Below are positions 10,291-20,084 of a DNA stretch of 31,000 bases, one piece after another. How positions within the stretch are numbered: position 1 is the stretch's first letter; each line of letters starts with the position of its first letter. Below the pieces are notes generated by a model. That model did no database searches, was not told where the DNA came from, and saw only the letters and a program-made list of their open reading frames with translations. Source of the DNA: Chromera velia (Eukaryota; Sar; Chromeraceae); assembly GCA_018398765.1 (NCBI GenBank), contig JAHBMJ010001447.1, positions 1 to 31,000 on the forward strand. The letters are read 5' to 3'. Both the position numbers and the translations under genes were made by a program.

Positions 10291-12689
10291 TCAGTGCAAC
10301 AGAGAAGAACCACCAAGCGGCTCTTGTGCACCCGTCGGGTCCCTCTCGAACAGAAACGCGTCTGACTCCTGGATGGAAGGAATCAGAGGTTCATTCGGAG
10401 AGACAGTCACTGCAGCTGTCGAAGGGTCCACTCCTTTCTCAACCCCCCTCCACTGTGCAGTCATCCTCACGACCCCCTCTCGTGGCGCTCTGTCTGTTGA
10501 TGGCCTGAGGAGTGGCAGAAGGTTCCAGAAGGTCTCGGAGGCCTTCCCGTTGTTGTCCCGAAGGAAACACTCCCCCCCAAAGTTCCTGTCAAGGAACGTT
10601 CTCTTCACAACACACTCAATGCACCCACGATGACTATCCATCTGAAAGTTCCTTTCATCACAACAGAAGTGCGCTGTGAGTCTTCGAGGCACTTCCTCGA
10701 AACAGGCCCCACACTGTACTAATTCTTCCAGGTTCTCTTCCTTCAATTTCAGACCCGCTCCCTGCAGATCTTTCTCCTCAAGACTCAAAATTTGAATCCT
10801 ACCATCCAGACGTCCCAGACAAATGGAACGAATCCACTCTGCCCGAATGTCCTCCCCCCAACCCTCCCCTCCCAGACAGTCTCGACAATGTCGCAAAAAC
10901 CCGTCGGCATCTTCCCGATCTCTGAAACGAGCGGTAGACAGAGACCCATCAGCAAGAGAAACGACGTGATCTTTCCAGGCTAAGGCGTCTGCATACATTC
11001 TGCAAACCCAGTTGTCTCCCCCCTCTGACTGGTCATTCATCGATCCGACATCCACCTCTCCCCCCTCCATCATATCCTGCGCACCCTGTCTGCTTTTCCA
11101 TTCAGGAGTGGACTCAAGAAATTGGATGACAGACTCTAGTCCCTCCCTGAGAAGTGCCTCTCGGGCCCTCGGGACAGTGTGGAACAGAAACGACGGAAGG
11201 GGAGTTGTCGTAGTGGAGACTGCAGGAGGAAAGTCATCAGATTTGTGTGACATTGTCAGAAGGGCCCTCCACCCAGAAGCGCAGAGACGCACTCTTCCAG
11301 GAATCGGTGGATCTCTGGGGGTGCCGCGGTCTCATTGGCTGCCTTTTGGATCTCTGCAAGGCACTCACCCCCAACCCTCTCCAGATGTCCAAGTTTGCCT
11401 TTGAGGACAAAAAGGTCGGACTGGACGCGGAGAAGATATCTCCCGAGACTGTCAAGGAGGAGTCGTGACTCTGCTGTCTCAAGCGACCCCCCCTCTGCAG
11501 TCACTCTCATGATCCGCCTGTCCTCCTCCTCTTGCAGTCTCTGCAAGCCTCTGATGCATGCCTGAATCTCTGAGAAGGGGAGACGGCTACCCTTTTCCAA
11601 TGCCTCCCAGAGAAGACGAATGAGTTTCGGTTCTCTGGTAGTACTCCCCTCTGCCCCTGTGGCTTTGTGCTCAGTCAGTAGCTGCCCCCCCCCACGCTGA
11701 GTCTCAGTGAACTGCTGTGAGCTCAAAACGATACTCAGAAGCTCACCGAGGTTTGCTCCCCTGTGCTGCCCCGCCCCCTCTTTCCACACCCTCTGCTTCT
11801 CTTTTGGACACAGACGTTCTGCCTCCTCCAGTACTGCTCTCCACGCACCATTGAATTCATGCCCCCCCCCCCTCCAACGCTCTTCTGCGTTCCCCATAAT
11901 CTTTTGACGTCTTTTCTCCTCCCTCCTAGAGTCCATCTTCAGCCTCTGTTCGGCATGCAACGCAAGTCGTGCGAGCGTGCACACAGAACATTCACAATGC
12001 AGGCCGACAGACCTTCCTGCCTCCACCCCATGAATTCTCTCTCTCAACGCTCTCACCTTTCCCAACAGGCAGCCCAGCTCGATCACTCGTACCCTCTCCT
12101 CCCACATCCCCCCCCTCCCGTTGAAAGTTGCAGAGTAAAACGAGGCATTCACACCCTCCACCTTCGTCAGCAGGGCACCCAACTCGCGCCCTTGCTGAAC
12201 GATTTCTTCGGTAGAGTCGCCAGAAGCTGGTTTTGGGATCTGAGGGGCGGCTTCGTTCGGCTGGGGAGGGGCGGGGGCCGCGGGGCGAGGAGCGCCCTCT
12301 GCGGCTTCCTCCGGCTGGGGAGGGGCGGGGGCCGCGGGGCGAGAAGCGCCCTCTGTGGCTTCGGCTTCTTCATTCTGCAGGACCTTCTGTTTTCGCAGAT
12401 AAGCTGCGTAGGCCGCAGTTCCCGGAACACTTCCGACGCAGACGCCCCCTAAAAGCCCCACCAGCACCTTCGTGACTGTGGGGATTCCACAGGCAGCTGC
12501 GGCCTTGACTGCTGCAGCCGCGATTGCAGCTTTTGCAGGCGAAAGAGAGGCCACGGCAAACGTGCCAATCGTGACAGAGACGGGCTCGATCGCTGCTGCC
12601 CCGGGCAGAGCCGCACACGCAGCGACGCACAGAAGAAGGGAGGGGCGGGATCCGTGTTGACGTTTCTGCTCTTCCAAGGCAACAAGCAT
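10291..12689 (-). CDS. Ala/Pro-rich protein with signal-like N-terminus and C-terminal Cys/His (RING-like) cluster, 781 aa
   Basis: Two exons, 12689-11273 and 11219-10291, are separated by a 53-bp intron (GTGGAG...CTGCAG). The phases match and the join merges two large open frames into 781 codons. From ATG 12689 the protein opens with a charged stretch and SRPSLLLCVAACAALPGAAA, which looks like a signal peptide. Two further hydrophobic Ala/Val/Gly stretches follow (about residues 35-95), then two 18-residue Pro/Ala repeats (EEAAEGAPRPAAPAPPQP type). Next come charged helical segments with HCECSVC. Near residues 642-690 lie CGAC, HFCC, H-R-G-CIEC and C, with RING-like spacing, though not a clean RING or RBR signature. 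The family was not recognised. If the intron is false, these are two overlapping frames. The open frame also extends upstream of 12689 to a possible 3' splice site at 12728 and may join the neighbouring EGF/sushi gene. Confidence 0.6.
11220..11272 (-). other. Short 53-bp intron joining two large frames
   Basis: On the minus strand it begins GTGGAGGGCC and ends CTTTCCTCCTGCAG. The upstream exon leaves one base of a codon and the downstream exon supplies two, giving Val. Without splicing the upstream frame stops within the intron (TGA at 11256-11258). It is much shorter than the other introns in the window. Confidence 0.6.
12259..12366 (-). repeat. 54-bp tandem duplication inside the coding region
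   Basis: Two near-identical 54-bp GC-rich units (12259-12312 and 12313-12366) keep the reading frame and encode two 18-residue Pro/Ala repeats. The few differences suggest a recent duplication. Confidence 0.85.
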
Positions 12690-12932
12690 CACGAAAACCA
12701 AGATCGCCAGGCACTGATCCAGATTGCCTGAAAGCAGTACAGGGGGGAAACGAGAAACTTGTGAATTACAACCATCAAACAGATACTCTTCTTAAGAAGG
12801 GAAGGAAAAACAAAGCAATGCATAGATACATAAAAACGAGAGAGAGAAACACACAGAAAGAGATGGAAAGCAGCCTGCTAACAAGACGCAAACAAACGCA
12901 CAGGCAACCACGGAAGCCGAGAGAAGACTGAC

Positions 12933-13465
12933 TGGTATCTGTTTTGTCGTTCTCGGACATTCCCGTCGGTGCCCCTACAAAAGAGAGCCCTCTCGACATG
13001 GTCAGAGTCAGCTTGTGCTTGTTGGCAGTGTCCGAAGTGACTGTGTACTTGGGCACGTTTCCTGTGTTGACGACTGTGTACTGGAATGTGGCGGTGCCCC
13101 CAATCTCGAGAGGCGCTCCCGGCCCAGTGTCCGAGTCCATTCCGTTGGTCGTCTTCTCGACGTCGATACCCGGATTCTCCTCTGAACGCGTGCATGCATA
13201 TCGGGCGTCAGAACTCAATGTAAGGCAGTGAAGAAGGAAGGGGAGGGGTCAGGAACAGGAGAAAGAGAGGGAAGGATCTGCCTCTCGTGCGTTCACGGAA
13301 GATTCTGAGGGGGAGTTCATACGGCAAAAAGTAAGTCGACACACTCACTGACTTTCACAAGTAGATGTGGTGGCATTTGATCGCAGAGCTGTGGGTGCAG
13401 TGCTGTTGACTCCTTGGCAAGTCATCGAGGTGTCTCCCAACCTTCTCATTCCGTCATCGCACCTG

Positions 13466-13496
<31 letters not shown>

Positions 13497-15233
13497 AAAG
13501 GTCTTCTCTTGAATTGTTGAGTGCTGGGGGGTGTCTTCATCCATTCGTAGCCCATCTCAGCCTAGATTGTCTTGTTTTCTTCTCTTGCGGTCGTGCAAAA
13601 AAAAAAAACGATGCAATCAGAGATCGGTTTGGTCCTCATTTGCGAATGCCTCGTCGGATTTTCTGTCGGTTGAAGGGATGCTCTTTCTCTATGAAGCTCT
13701 CTCTCTGCAGGCACTTCGATTGATAACGACCCCAGCTTGAAAAAACTTTTTGAATAAGGAAAGCGTTTAAGTTACAACTATCTAGAGACAAAAATTTGAG
13801 TGAGAACCATTCCACTCCCCGTCCAAACAGTGCCCTTCAAGAAAAAGCAGGTCTGTCTGCCTGCATCTTTGAACCTCCCTCTGACCTGAACTCGTCGGTG
13901 ATGCCGGGATTCCATGTGGGCGTTGGCGTGAGGTCGTCGTTGCCGTCGATGGTGACGGTGTTGCCGTCTCCCAGCGTGAGGGCTGTCACGATCACCTCCG
14001 AGGCAATCACCTCCATGCTCGTGACCACACCCGCACCTGTGATGGAGGTGATCCCCGAGAGGGTGTCTGACGTGTTCACAGTAACTGAGTTTGTCACCGT
14101 CGCACCGCCAAATTTGATGTCTGCATACAGCAAGGTAAAGCGACAGAGAGGCAAATACAGAGACATTCATAGACACTATGACTTTGCAAAGAGGCAAACA
14201 AGAAAGAAAACAAGTAACCAAGAAAGAGGCAAGAAAGAAACGCCCCTCGATGTTTTCTGGCTGATGATCTTGTCACGCTTATTCAGCTCTATCAGTTTAC
14301 GAGGCCAAACTGACAGAATATACACAAAGATGAAAGAGACGTTGCAAAAAGGGAGGGTCTCATCTCTCTTTCCTACCTGTTGGATGAGAGACTGCTCTCT
14401 GGAAAGTCATCGTTGCTCCAGGACCGATCACTGTGGAACGGCCGAGCGTCACTGTTCCCATACTGTCTGTCCCCCAGAACCTGGACCCCTTCTCGAACGT
14501 CCCACGACTCTCCAGGTTGAGCCTCCCCGAGGAGATGATCAGGCTCTCGTTTCCACGGGAGGTGGGCGGTGTGCCTGTGCAAGCCACGGCTGCAAGAGAA
14601 ATGGACATGCACACGTGAAGCAGAACAAACGGAAGATAGGCAAACAGGTTCCCAAGATAGATGCAGACTCGAAACGGAAGAGCTGTGTGGAACCAAACTT
14701 GAGAGCACAAAAAGCCAATAGAGACCATTCTCTGGACAGGCACACTGAAAAAGAGGCGTCAGGTAGGCAAACAGACAGGCACACAAGAGACACTTTTGAT
14801 CAAGAAATGAAAAAGCTGGGAATGATAGAAACAAATGGACTTGCATGTAGAAACAGAGACTGGGAGTCAAACTGACGGTCGCACGTGATTCCACTCCAGT
14901 AAGAAGGCCAGTCTGCTGTTGGTGCTGCTGTTGTGCCCCCTCCATAGCAGGTCACTGTCTCGTTTGCCCCCCCGTTAAGGTTCAACGCATACCCGTCGTT
15001 ACACCCGTACGCCATCTCGTCCCCGATCCCGACAGTCCACAGCTGGTCCGAGTAGGTCATGTGTCCGTTTTGGGGGGCTGTGGGCTGAGGGTCCGCAAAC
15101 TTGGCGGCTGCAGAAGGAGACAGAGAGTTGAAACAGCGGAATACAGCCCTGCCAGGTTGAAAGAGAAATCCGGAGAAAATAAGTACGAGAAGAAAACACT
15201 TGAGCGAAAATCCGTGGAAAGAACGGTTGAAAA

Positions 15234-15280
<47 letters not shown>

Positions 15281-15515
15281 GAGAGACATAGAAACAGAGA
15301 CAGGAAGAGACAGGGAGACTTACATTCGCAGTACACCCCTGCGGGGATGGTGCCTAGTGACTGTCCCCTTTTGAGGTACCCAGGCAGGCACTCGCAGGAA
15401 AAGGACCCCTCTGCGTCTGTGCAATTGGCCTGGTTGATGTAGTCGTTGGCGATTCCGGACGTGTAGTTCAGTCTTCTCGAGCAAGTGTGGATGCCCCTCG
15501 AGCATTCATCCAGCA
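12933..15515 (-). CDS. Modular extracellular protein (EGF, sushi, bacterial-surface-type repeat), 5' end missing
   Basis: Six exons in transcription order: 15515-15324, 15107-14877, 14589-14377, 14120-13886, 13462-13353 and 13181-12933. Every junction is GT-AG and in phase; four of the five internal introns are phase 1, the pattern of shuffled extracellular modules. Exon 1 is a calcium-binding-EGF-like module (LDECSRGIHTC...GSFSCECLPGY). Exon 2 is sushi/CCP-like (PQNGHMTYSDQ...MAYGCNDGYAL...CYGG...ITC). Exons 3-4 carry beta-strand-rich repeats (GGATVTNSVTVNTSDTLSG) of unknown family. Exon 5 looks like half a sushi module (RCDDGMRRLGDTSMTCQG...STCE). Exon 6 (IDVEKTTNGMDSDTGPG, then FQYTVVNTGNVP) resembles DUF7507/DUF11-type repeats of bacterial surface proteins. 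Several N-glycosylation sequons occur. The first exon is entered in phase 1, so signal-peptide exons must lie upstream, beyond 15,520. The 3' end is unresolved: exon 6 may splice to 12727 or read through to a stop at about 12775. Confidence 0.72.
13466..13496. repeat. (CAGG)n microsatellite forming a 3' splice site
   Basis: About eight tetranucleotide units. On the minus strand it reads (CCTG)n and ends directly in the CAG that serves as the 3' splice site of the exon at 13462. Confidence 0.8.
15230..15290. repeat. (GA)n / (GACA)n microsatellite in intron 1 of the EGF/sushi gene
   Basis: A simple repeat within intron 15108-15323. On the coding (minus) strand it gives a pyrimidine-rich (TC)n/(TGTC)n tract. 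Confidence 0.85.
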
Positions 15516-15897
15516 CTGCAACCACCATCGAGCACAGACAGACAGAGAGAGCAGACGTGTGAAAGAATGAATGTGAAAGGCGAATGACGATACACGGAGA
15601 AAATATGTTGGGGGGACCTCTTTTTCCACACGTCTTTTGAGTGGCGGACTTATCCGGGACTGCAAAAGGAAAACAGAAATGGGAGCATGCTGCAACACGC
15701 AGAAGAAAAAGCGTTCGGCTGGAGTGTGAAAAGGGGACTCTCTCGCTCTCCTCAGCAGTGCAAACACAGAGAGGAAATGATCCCGCGTTGAATCAATGAG
15801 TGACGTACGCTTATATATATATGATGATTGATAATGATGATGTATGATGATCGATGGTACATTTTAATACAAAAAAAAATCTGCATGCATGCATGCA
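15516..15897. other. Upstream intron or flank of the EGF/sushi gene
   Basis: No exon with a recognisable module was found. The minus-strand frame 15468-15767 has no family motif and probably reads intron sequence. Bases 15790-15897 are AT-rich with GATGAT and ATAT repeats and end in (GCAT)n, directly before the inverted-repeat element. Confidence 0.4.
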
Positions 15898-15926
15898 TTA
15901 GGCAATCCGAATCATGAAGAGTCATC

Positions 15927-16586
15927 CAATACAAATTCGTATGCACAGGTGCTTTCCAGGGCTGCACACAGTAGAATTCCGTGAGCGTGTCGACCCCTCC
16001 GTCTATACATGCATTCATCTCTCAGTCAAGCTTCCACACACTTACTTTGACCGTGAAACCGGAACGTTTATAGATCTTTGCATGAAACAGCTCAGCAGCA
16101 GAGACCCTGCCTGTGCGTAATGCAGGGCGGGCGGTGCAGATCCTGTCGAGCGGATGCAACAGGTAAGGAAAACAAGTAACAGTATACGTCTGGCACACCC
16201 TTTCTGTGCTTTGTGTGAATGCATTGCTACATGACAACATGTCGTCTTCTGGAGAGTGGACATCTTGAAAATTGGATACTTGATTGAAGATCCCCTATAT
16301 TTTGCAAAGATTACCCGACAGGTTTGAGGTCAAAATACGGCTGTTTTGGTTACTCTGGTAGCAAAAGCATGTGTAGAAAGAAGCAGAGGGGAGGAAGAAT
16401 GCAATGCAGATTTCACTTTTTTGCCTTCTTCTCTGTATGTGCAACCCCCTTCCTTGCAGAGCTCTCTTTTCTCTGACTGCCTGCCTGGTGACTGCAAGCG
16501 GGTCCGCCATTGGAGTGCTTGTACTGAGACCACCATAATAGAAAAGAATAGAGACAAAGTCCACAGCCAAGATGCCCTTCAAAAAT
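15927..16586 (+). repeat. Copy 1 of a 660-bp direct duplication
   Basis: Aligned base for base with 16609-17268 at a constant offset of 682. I saw six differences, all transitions and all within the first 140 bp; the remaining 520 bp look identical. It ends exactly at the N gap. Confidence 0.92.
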
Positions 16587-16608
16587 NNNNNNNNNNNNNN
16601 NNNNNNNN
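16587..16608. other. Assembly gap (22 Ns)
   Basis: A run of 22 N bases, flanked on both sides by the ends of the 660-bp duplication. Confidence 0.99.
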
Positions 16609-17268
16609 CAATACAAATTCGTATGCACAGGTGCTTTCCGGGGCCGCACACAGTAGAATTCCGTGAGCGTGTCGACCCCTCCGTCTATACATGCATTCAT
16701 CTCTCAGTTAAGCTTCCACACACCTGCTTTGACCGTGAAGCCGGAACGTTTATAGATCTTTGCATGAAACAGCTCAGCAGCAGAGACCCTGCCTGTGCGT
16801 AATGCAGGGCGGGCGGTGCAGATCCTGTCGAGCGGATGCAACAGGTAAGGAAAACAAGTAACAGTATACGTCTGGCACACCCTTTCTGTGCTTTGTGTGA
16901 ATGCATTGCTACATGACAACATGTCGTCTTCTGGAGAGTGGACATCTTGAAAATTGGATACTTGATTGAAGATCCCCTATATTTTGCAAAGATTACCCGA
17001 CAGGTTTGAGGTCAAAATACGGCTGTTTTGGTTACTCTGGTAGCAAAAGCATGTGTAGAAAGAAGCAGAGGGGAGGAAGAATGCAATGCAGATTTCACTT
17101 TTTTGCCTTCTTCTCTGTATGTGCAACCCCCTTCCTTGCAGAGCTCTCTTTTCTCTGACTGCCTGCCTGGTGACTGCAAGCGGGTCCGCCATTGGAGTGC
17201 TTGTACTGAGACCACCATAATAGAAAAGAATAGAGACAAAGTCCACAGCCAAGATGCCCTTCAAAAAT
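16609..17268 (+). repeat. Copy 2 of the 660-bp direct duplication
   Basis: It starts exactly at the end of the N gap with CAATACAAATTCG and ends TTCAAAAAT, the same boundaries as copy 1. It continues without a break into the unique sequence that leads to the right inverted repeat. Confidence 0.92.
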
Positions 17269-17333
17269 GGGGGTCATTTTTTTTGCTAGTGCAGCTGCCA
17301 TACATTTGACTCTTCATTAGTTGGATTACCTAA

Positions 17334-17988
17334 TGCATGCATGCATGTGAAAAAAAAGGGGGTTTTAATTGCATGGTGAGCTTTGCGCGCGGGATGCGCG
17401 CGAATAGGTTCACACAATCTTGCATATATGAGGAATTGCATGCGCATGCATCAGCCGCGGCCGGCCGCGTCTCCATGCACGCACAGAATTCTCAAATTGC
17501 TTTAATTTGACAGCAGCGGCCGTTTTCCACCCGGCCATGCAGCAGGCTGATGCACTGAGGCAAGCTCCGGCTTTAGCCAGCCTGTCAATGCTTTCAAGCT
17601 TGCTGACAGCTCGTTATAATCTTGGAACTTAATTTACGCGCTTGGCTTTGGTCTTGCCGGATTTGACCGGGAGGTTTCAGTGGACGATCCTCCAGTCGAT
17701 TTCTCCCCATATCGTGTAGGCTGATTTATGTTGCGAGACTGTCTGTTCGAGAGGCCCCTCTGTAGAGCGTGATAAGCAAAGGTGCTATCTACTTGGCCTG
17801 CGTCATCATATAATCGGTTTGCTCGTCTTAGGGACACTGCGGGCATTGCGCTTGTCTGTTCCGCTCCACAGGGCCTCGCTAGTCACTGAATTTCCGTCTC
17901 TAGTGAGAACGTCGAACCTTCTCTTCAAGGGCTTCTTTTCTCAACCCAGTCTTGCAGCTTAGCTTCTTCTGTCTCCTTCCAGCACCAG
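17334..17988 (+). promoter_or_regulatory. Upstream region of the KH/LOTUS gene with GC-rich palindromes
   Basis: The 5' flank of the gene starting at 17989. Two perfect 14-bp palindromes lie close together: TGCATGCGCATGCA (17437-17450) and CGCGGCCGGCCGCG (17456-17469). GCGCGC clusters occur at about 17384-17402. The TGCATGC core matches a motif bound by some apicomplexan AP2 factors. A promoter role is inferred only from position. No TATA box or transcription start was assigned. Confidence 0.35.
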
Positions 17989-19981
17989 ATGCAGTTCTAT
18001 GGAGAGCCACCAGGTGGTGGTGGCTGGGGGGTACGTCAGAGCAGCGAGTGCTTCTCTCCCTTGATTCCTTTTCCACGACTTTTCAGCCGTCTCTGAATGT
18101 GCGTTTAGCAATTCCTGCTTATCTCTCGATCATCTCATCCCTTGTCCATTCGCCTTTGCAGCCACACGACCAGCCACCTCCCAGAGGACCCCCCCCTGGC
18201 CCATCGGCAGGAACTTTCTTCATCGACCTCGAGGCCTTTCCCAAAGACGTGAACGTGAAGGGAATTCTGATTGGGAAGGGAGGGGAGACTTCTAGAAGCC
18301 TCAAAAAGCTCGGTAGGCAAACAGTGTGCAGGAGAAAGTTATTGGTGCCAGAAAGCCCCTTTGAGCCTTGTCTCCCGTGGCTTTGTACGAGCAACAGCAA
18401 GAAGAGCTCTTTTCTTTTGTCCTTCCAGCCTGCCCGGAAATGTGTGCCGGAGTGAGAAGCTGAGTGTGAAAGGGGTAAGAGAGGAGGGCTCCTTCAAGCG
18501 AATGCAGGGACACCTAGTCGGTATCATACGAGAGTCTGCTTGCATCCTGTGCTGTTCGTTGCGTCTGTTTGCATGCATGCATGCATGCATGAATGCAGGC
18601 AACTGCCAGCAGCTGACTTTTGAGGGTGGATGGGACTCGAAAGACATTCCTTCCGGCTCTCCGCTCTCAGTCAAAATTGTGTGCGGCAATCAACGAGACG
18701 TCAGTCAGTCCGTCCGGCCGTTTGCATGGGAGTTGCTGGGCTTCTTTCTAGAGTATCTCTCTGCATTTCATTTCATTTCATTTCATGTGGAAATCTGAAG
18801 TATCTGACGATTCAATGTGCACCTCCTCACTTTGCTTCGTCTTTCTGTAAGCGTTCTCCGTCTGAGTGTCTGTCTGTTCTTTGATCTTTCGTTCTTTCAC
18901 CTTTGCGGCTCGTTTGAAGCCCTGTTGCCTCCTCTCTTCCTGTGCGCAGCTCGACTCTACACTCCAGGCCATTGACGACACATTAGTCGGGTATCTCTGC
19001 AGCACACCCAACTGCAATTGGAAGGCATACAAACGTCTGTGCCCCACCACTGTGCGTCTACTGAGGGAGCCCTTCATCCCCTCAGGAGGGCGGGGAGCCC
19101 CACAGAGACTGCCGGAACTCTACCTCAGTCCTCCTCAGGCTCCTGGTCCGGGGCCCTTCGAACATCCCCCACGAGATGCCGGCCCCCCCCCTGGACCCAG
19201 CAGACCCCCTCCGGGAGGCTTCCCACCTCCCAACAATCCTCCCTGGCAAGGGCCGGGAGGCGGGTTTCCTGGGCCCTCTGACGTCCCCCCGCCAATGGGG
19301 GGCATGCCGGGGTCCATGCCTGGGTCCAGTGGGCCCCCTTCAACCTTCAGTGATCCACTTCCCCCGGGACTAGGCTTTGCAGGAGGCCCCCAGGGACCAC
19401 CGGGTGGGTGTGTGTGGTCGCGGTTGTGTGGGTAGAGAGAGAGTGGGGGGAAAGGGGCGTGGATGCCGCCGTTTTAATTGTCCAGATTGCTTGTTTGAAT
19501 CCTTTTTTTTGCTTTCTATTTGCTTTTTGCGCGTCTCCCATCAAGCGAAGTTCTGTGTTGTACACAAGTAGCGAACAGACTGTCTGTCTGTCTGCATGTG
19601 GAAGACAAGGCAATGTGGGTGCCTGTCTGGAAGCACCTGAGCGGTGGTCCCTTTTTGTACTTGCCCGTCTTCGACTCTCTGTTTCCCTTTCCATCCTGCA
19701 GGAGGGGTGCTGGCTCCCGGAAGTGGAGGACCGGGGCCCGTAGAGCCCATGCAGAGGGAGGGCGGCATGGTGGCCTCCCGGATGCAGTTCCTCTCCAACC
19801 TCCATAAGATGATCTCATCAATGCCGGTGCGGTGCCTGTCTGTCTGTGTCTGTGTCTGTGTTTGTGTCTGTATGACTGACTGTCTGGCGGTGTCTTTGTT
19901 TGAGTTGTCGTGATGTTCCTCTGTCTTTGTTGCTTTCTTTCTTTTCGTCTGTTGTGTTTATGAAGAAAAGGAGGGAAAGAA

Positions 19982-20022
<41 letters not shown>

Positions 20023-20052
20023 GTCTGTCTGAGGGAGAAGAAGAAACATGTA

Positions 20053-20084
<32 letters not shown>

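Larger units (their letters stand above)
15898..17333. mobile_element. Terminal-inverted-repeat element, non-autonomous, interior duplicated by the assembly
   Basis: The left end, 15898-15924 (begins TTAGGCAATCC, ends GAAGAGTCA), is inverted at the right end, 17307-17333; 23 of 27 positions match. Both ends are flanked outward by TGCATGCATGCATG, a direct and palindromic match that may be the target duplication or a preferred (GCAT)n target. A 660-bp interior occurs twice (15927-16586 and 16609-17268) around 22 Ns. Collapsing the copies gives an element of about 754 bp. The interior encodes no recognisable transposase. The superfamily was not determined. Confidence 0.72.

Noticed and set aside
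11763-12452. 229-aa plus-strand frame opposite the Ala/Pro-rich gene
   Set aside because: It is Pro/His/Ser-rich antisense sequence without any motif. The minus strand has longer frames and a phased intron.
12775-12932. Hydrophobic C-terminal extension (FLSLVFMYLCIALFFLPF) read through from exon 6
   Set aside because: It may be read-through of a pyrimidine-rich intron, since T-rich introns here commonly translate to Leu/Phe/Cys runs. It remains an alternative 3' end but is not preferred.
15752-17309. Pairs of identical small frames on both strands in the duplicated block
   Set aside because: They repeat only because the 660-bp segment is duplicated, and they have no recognisable domain.
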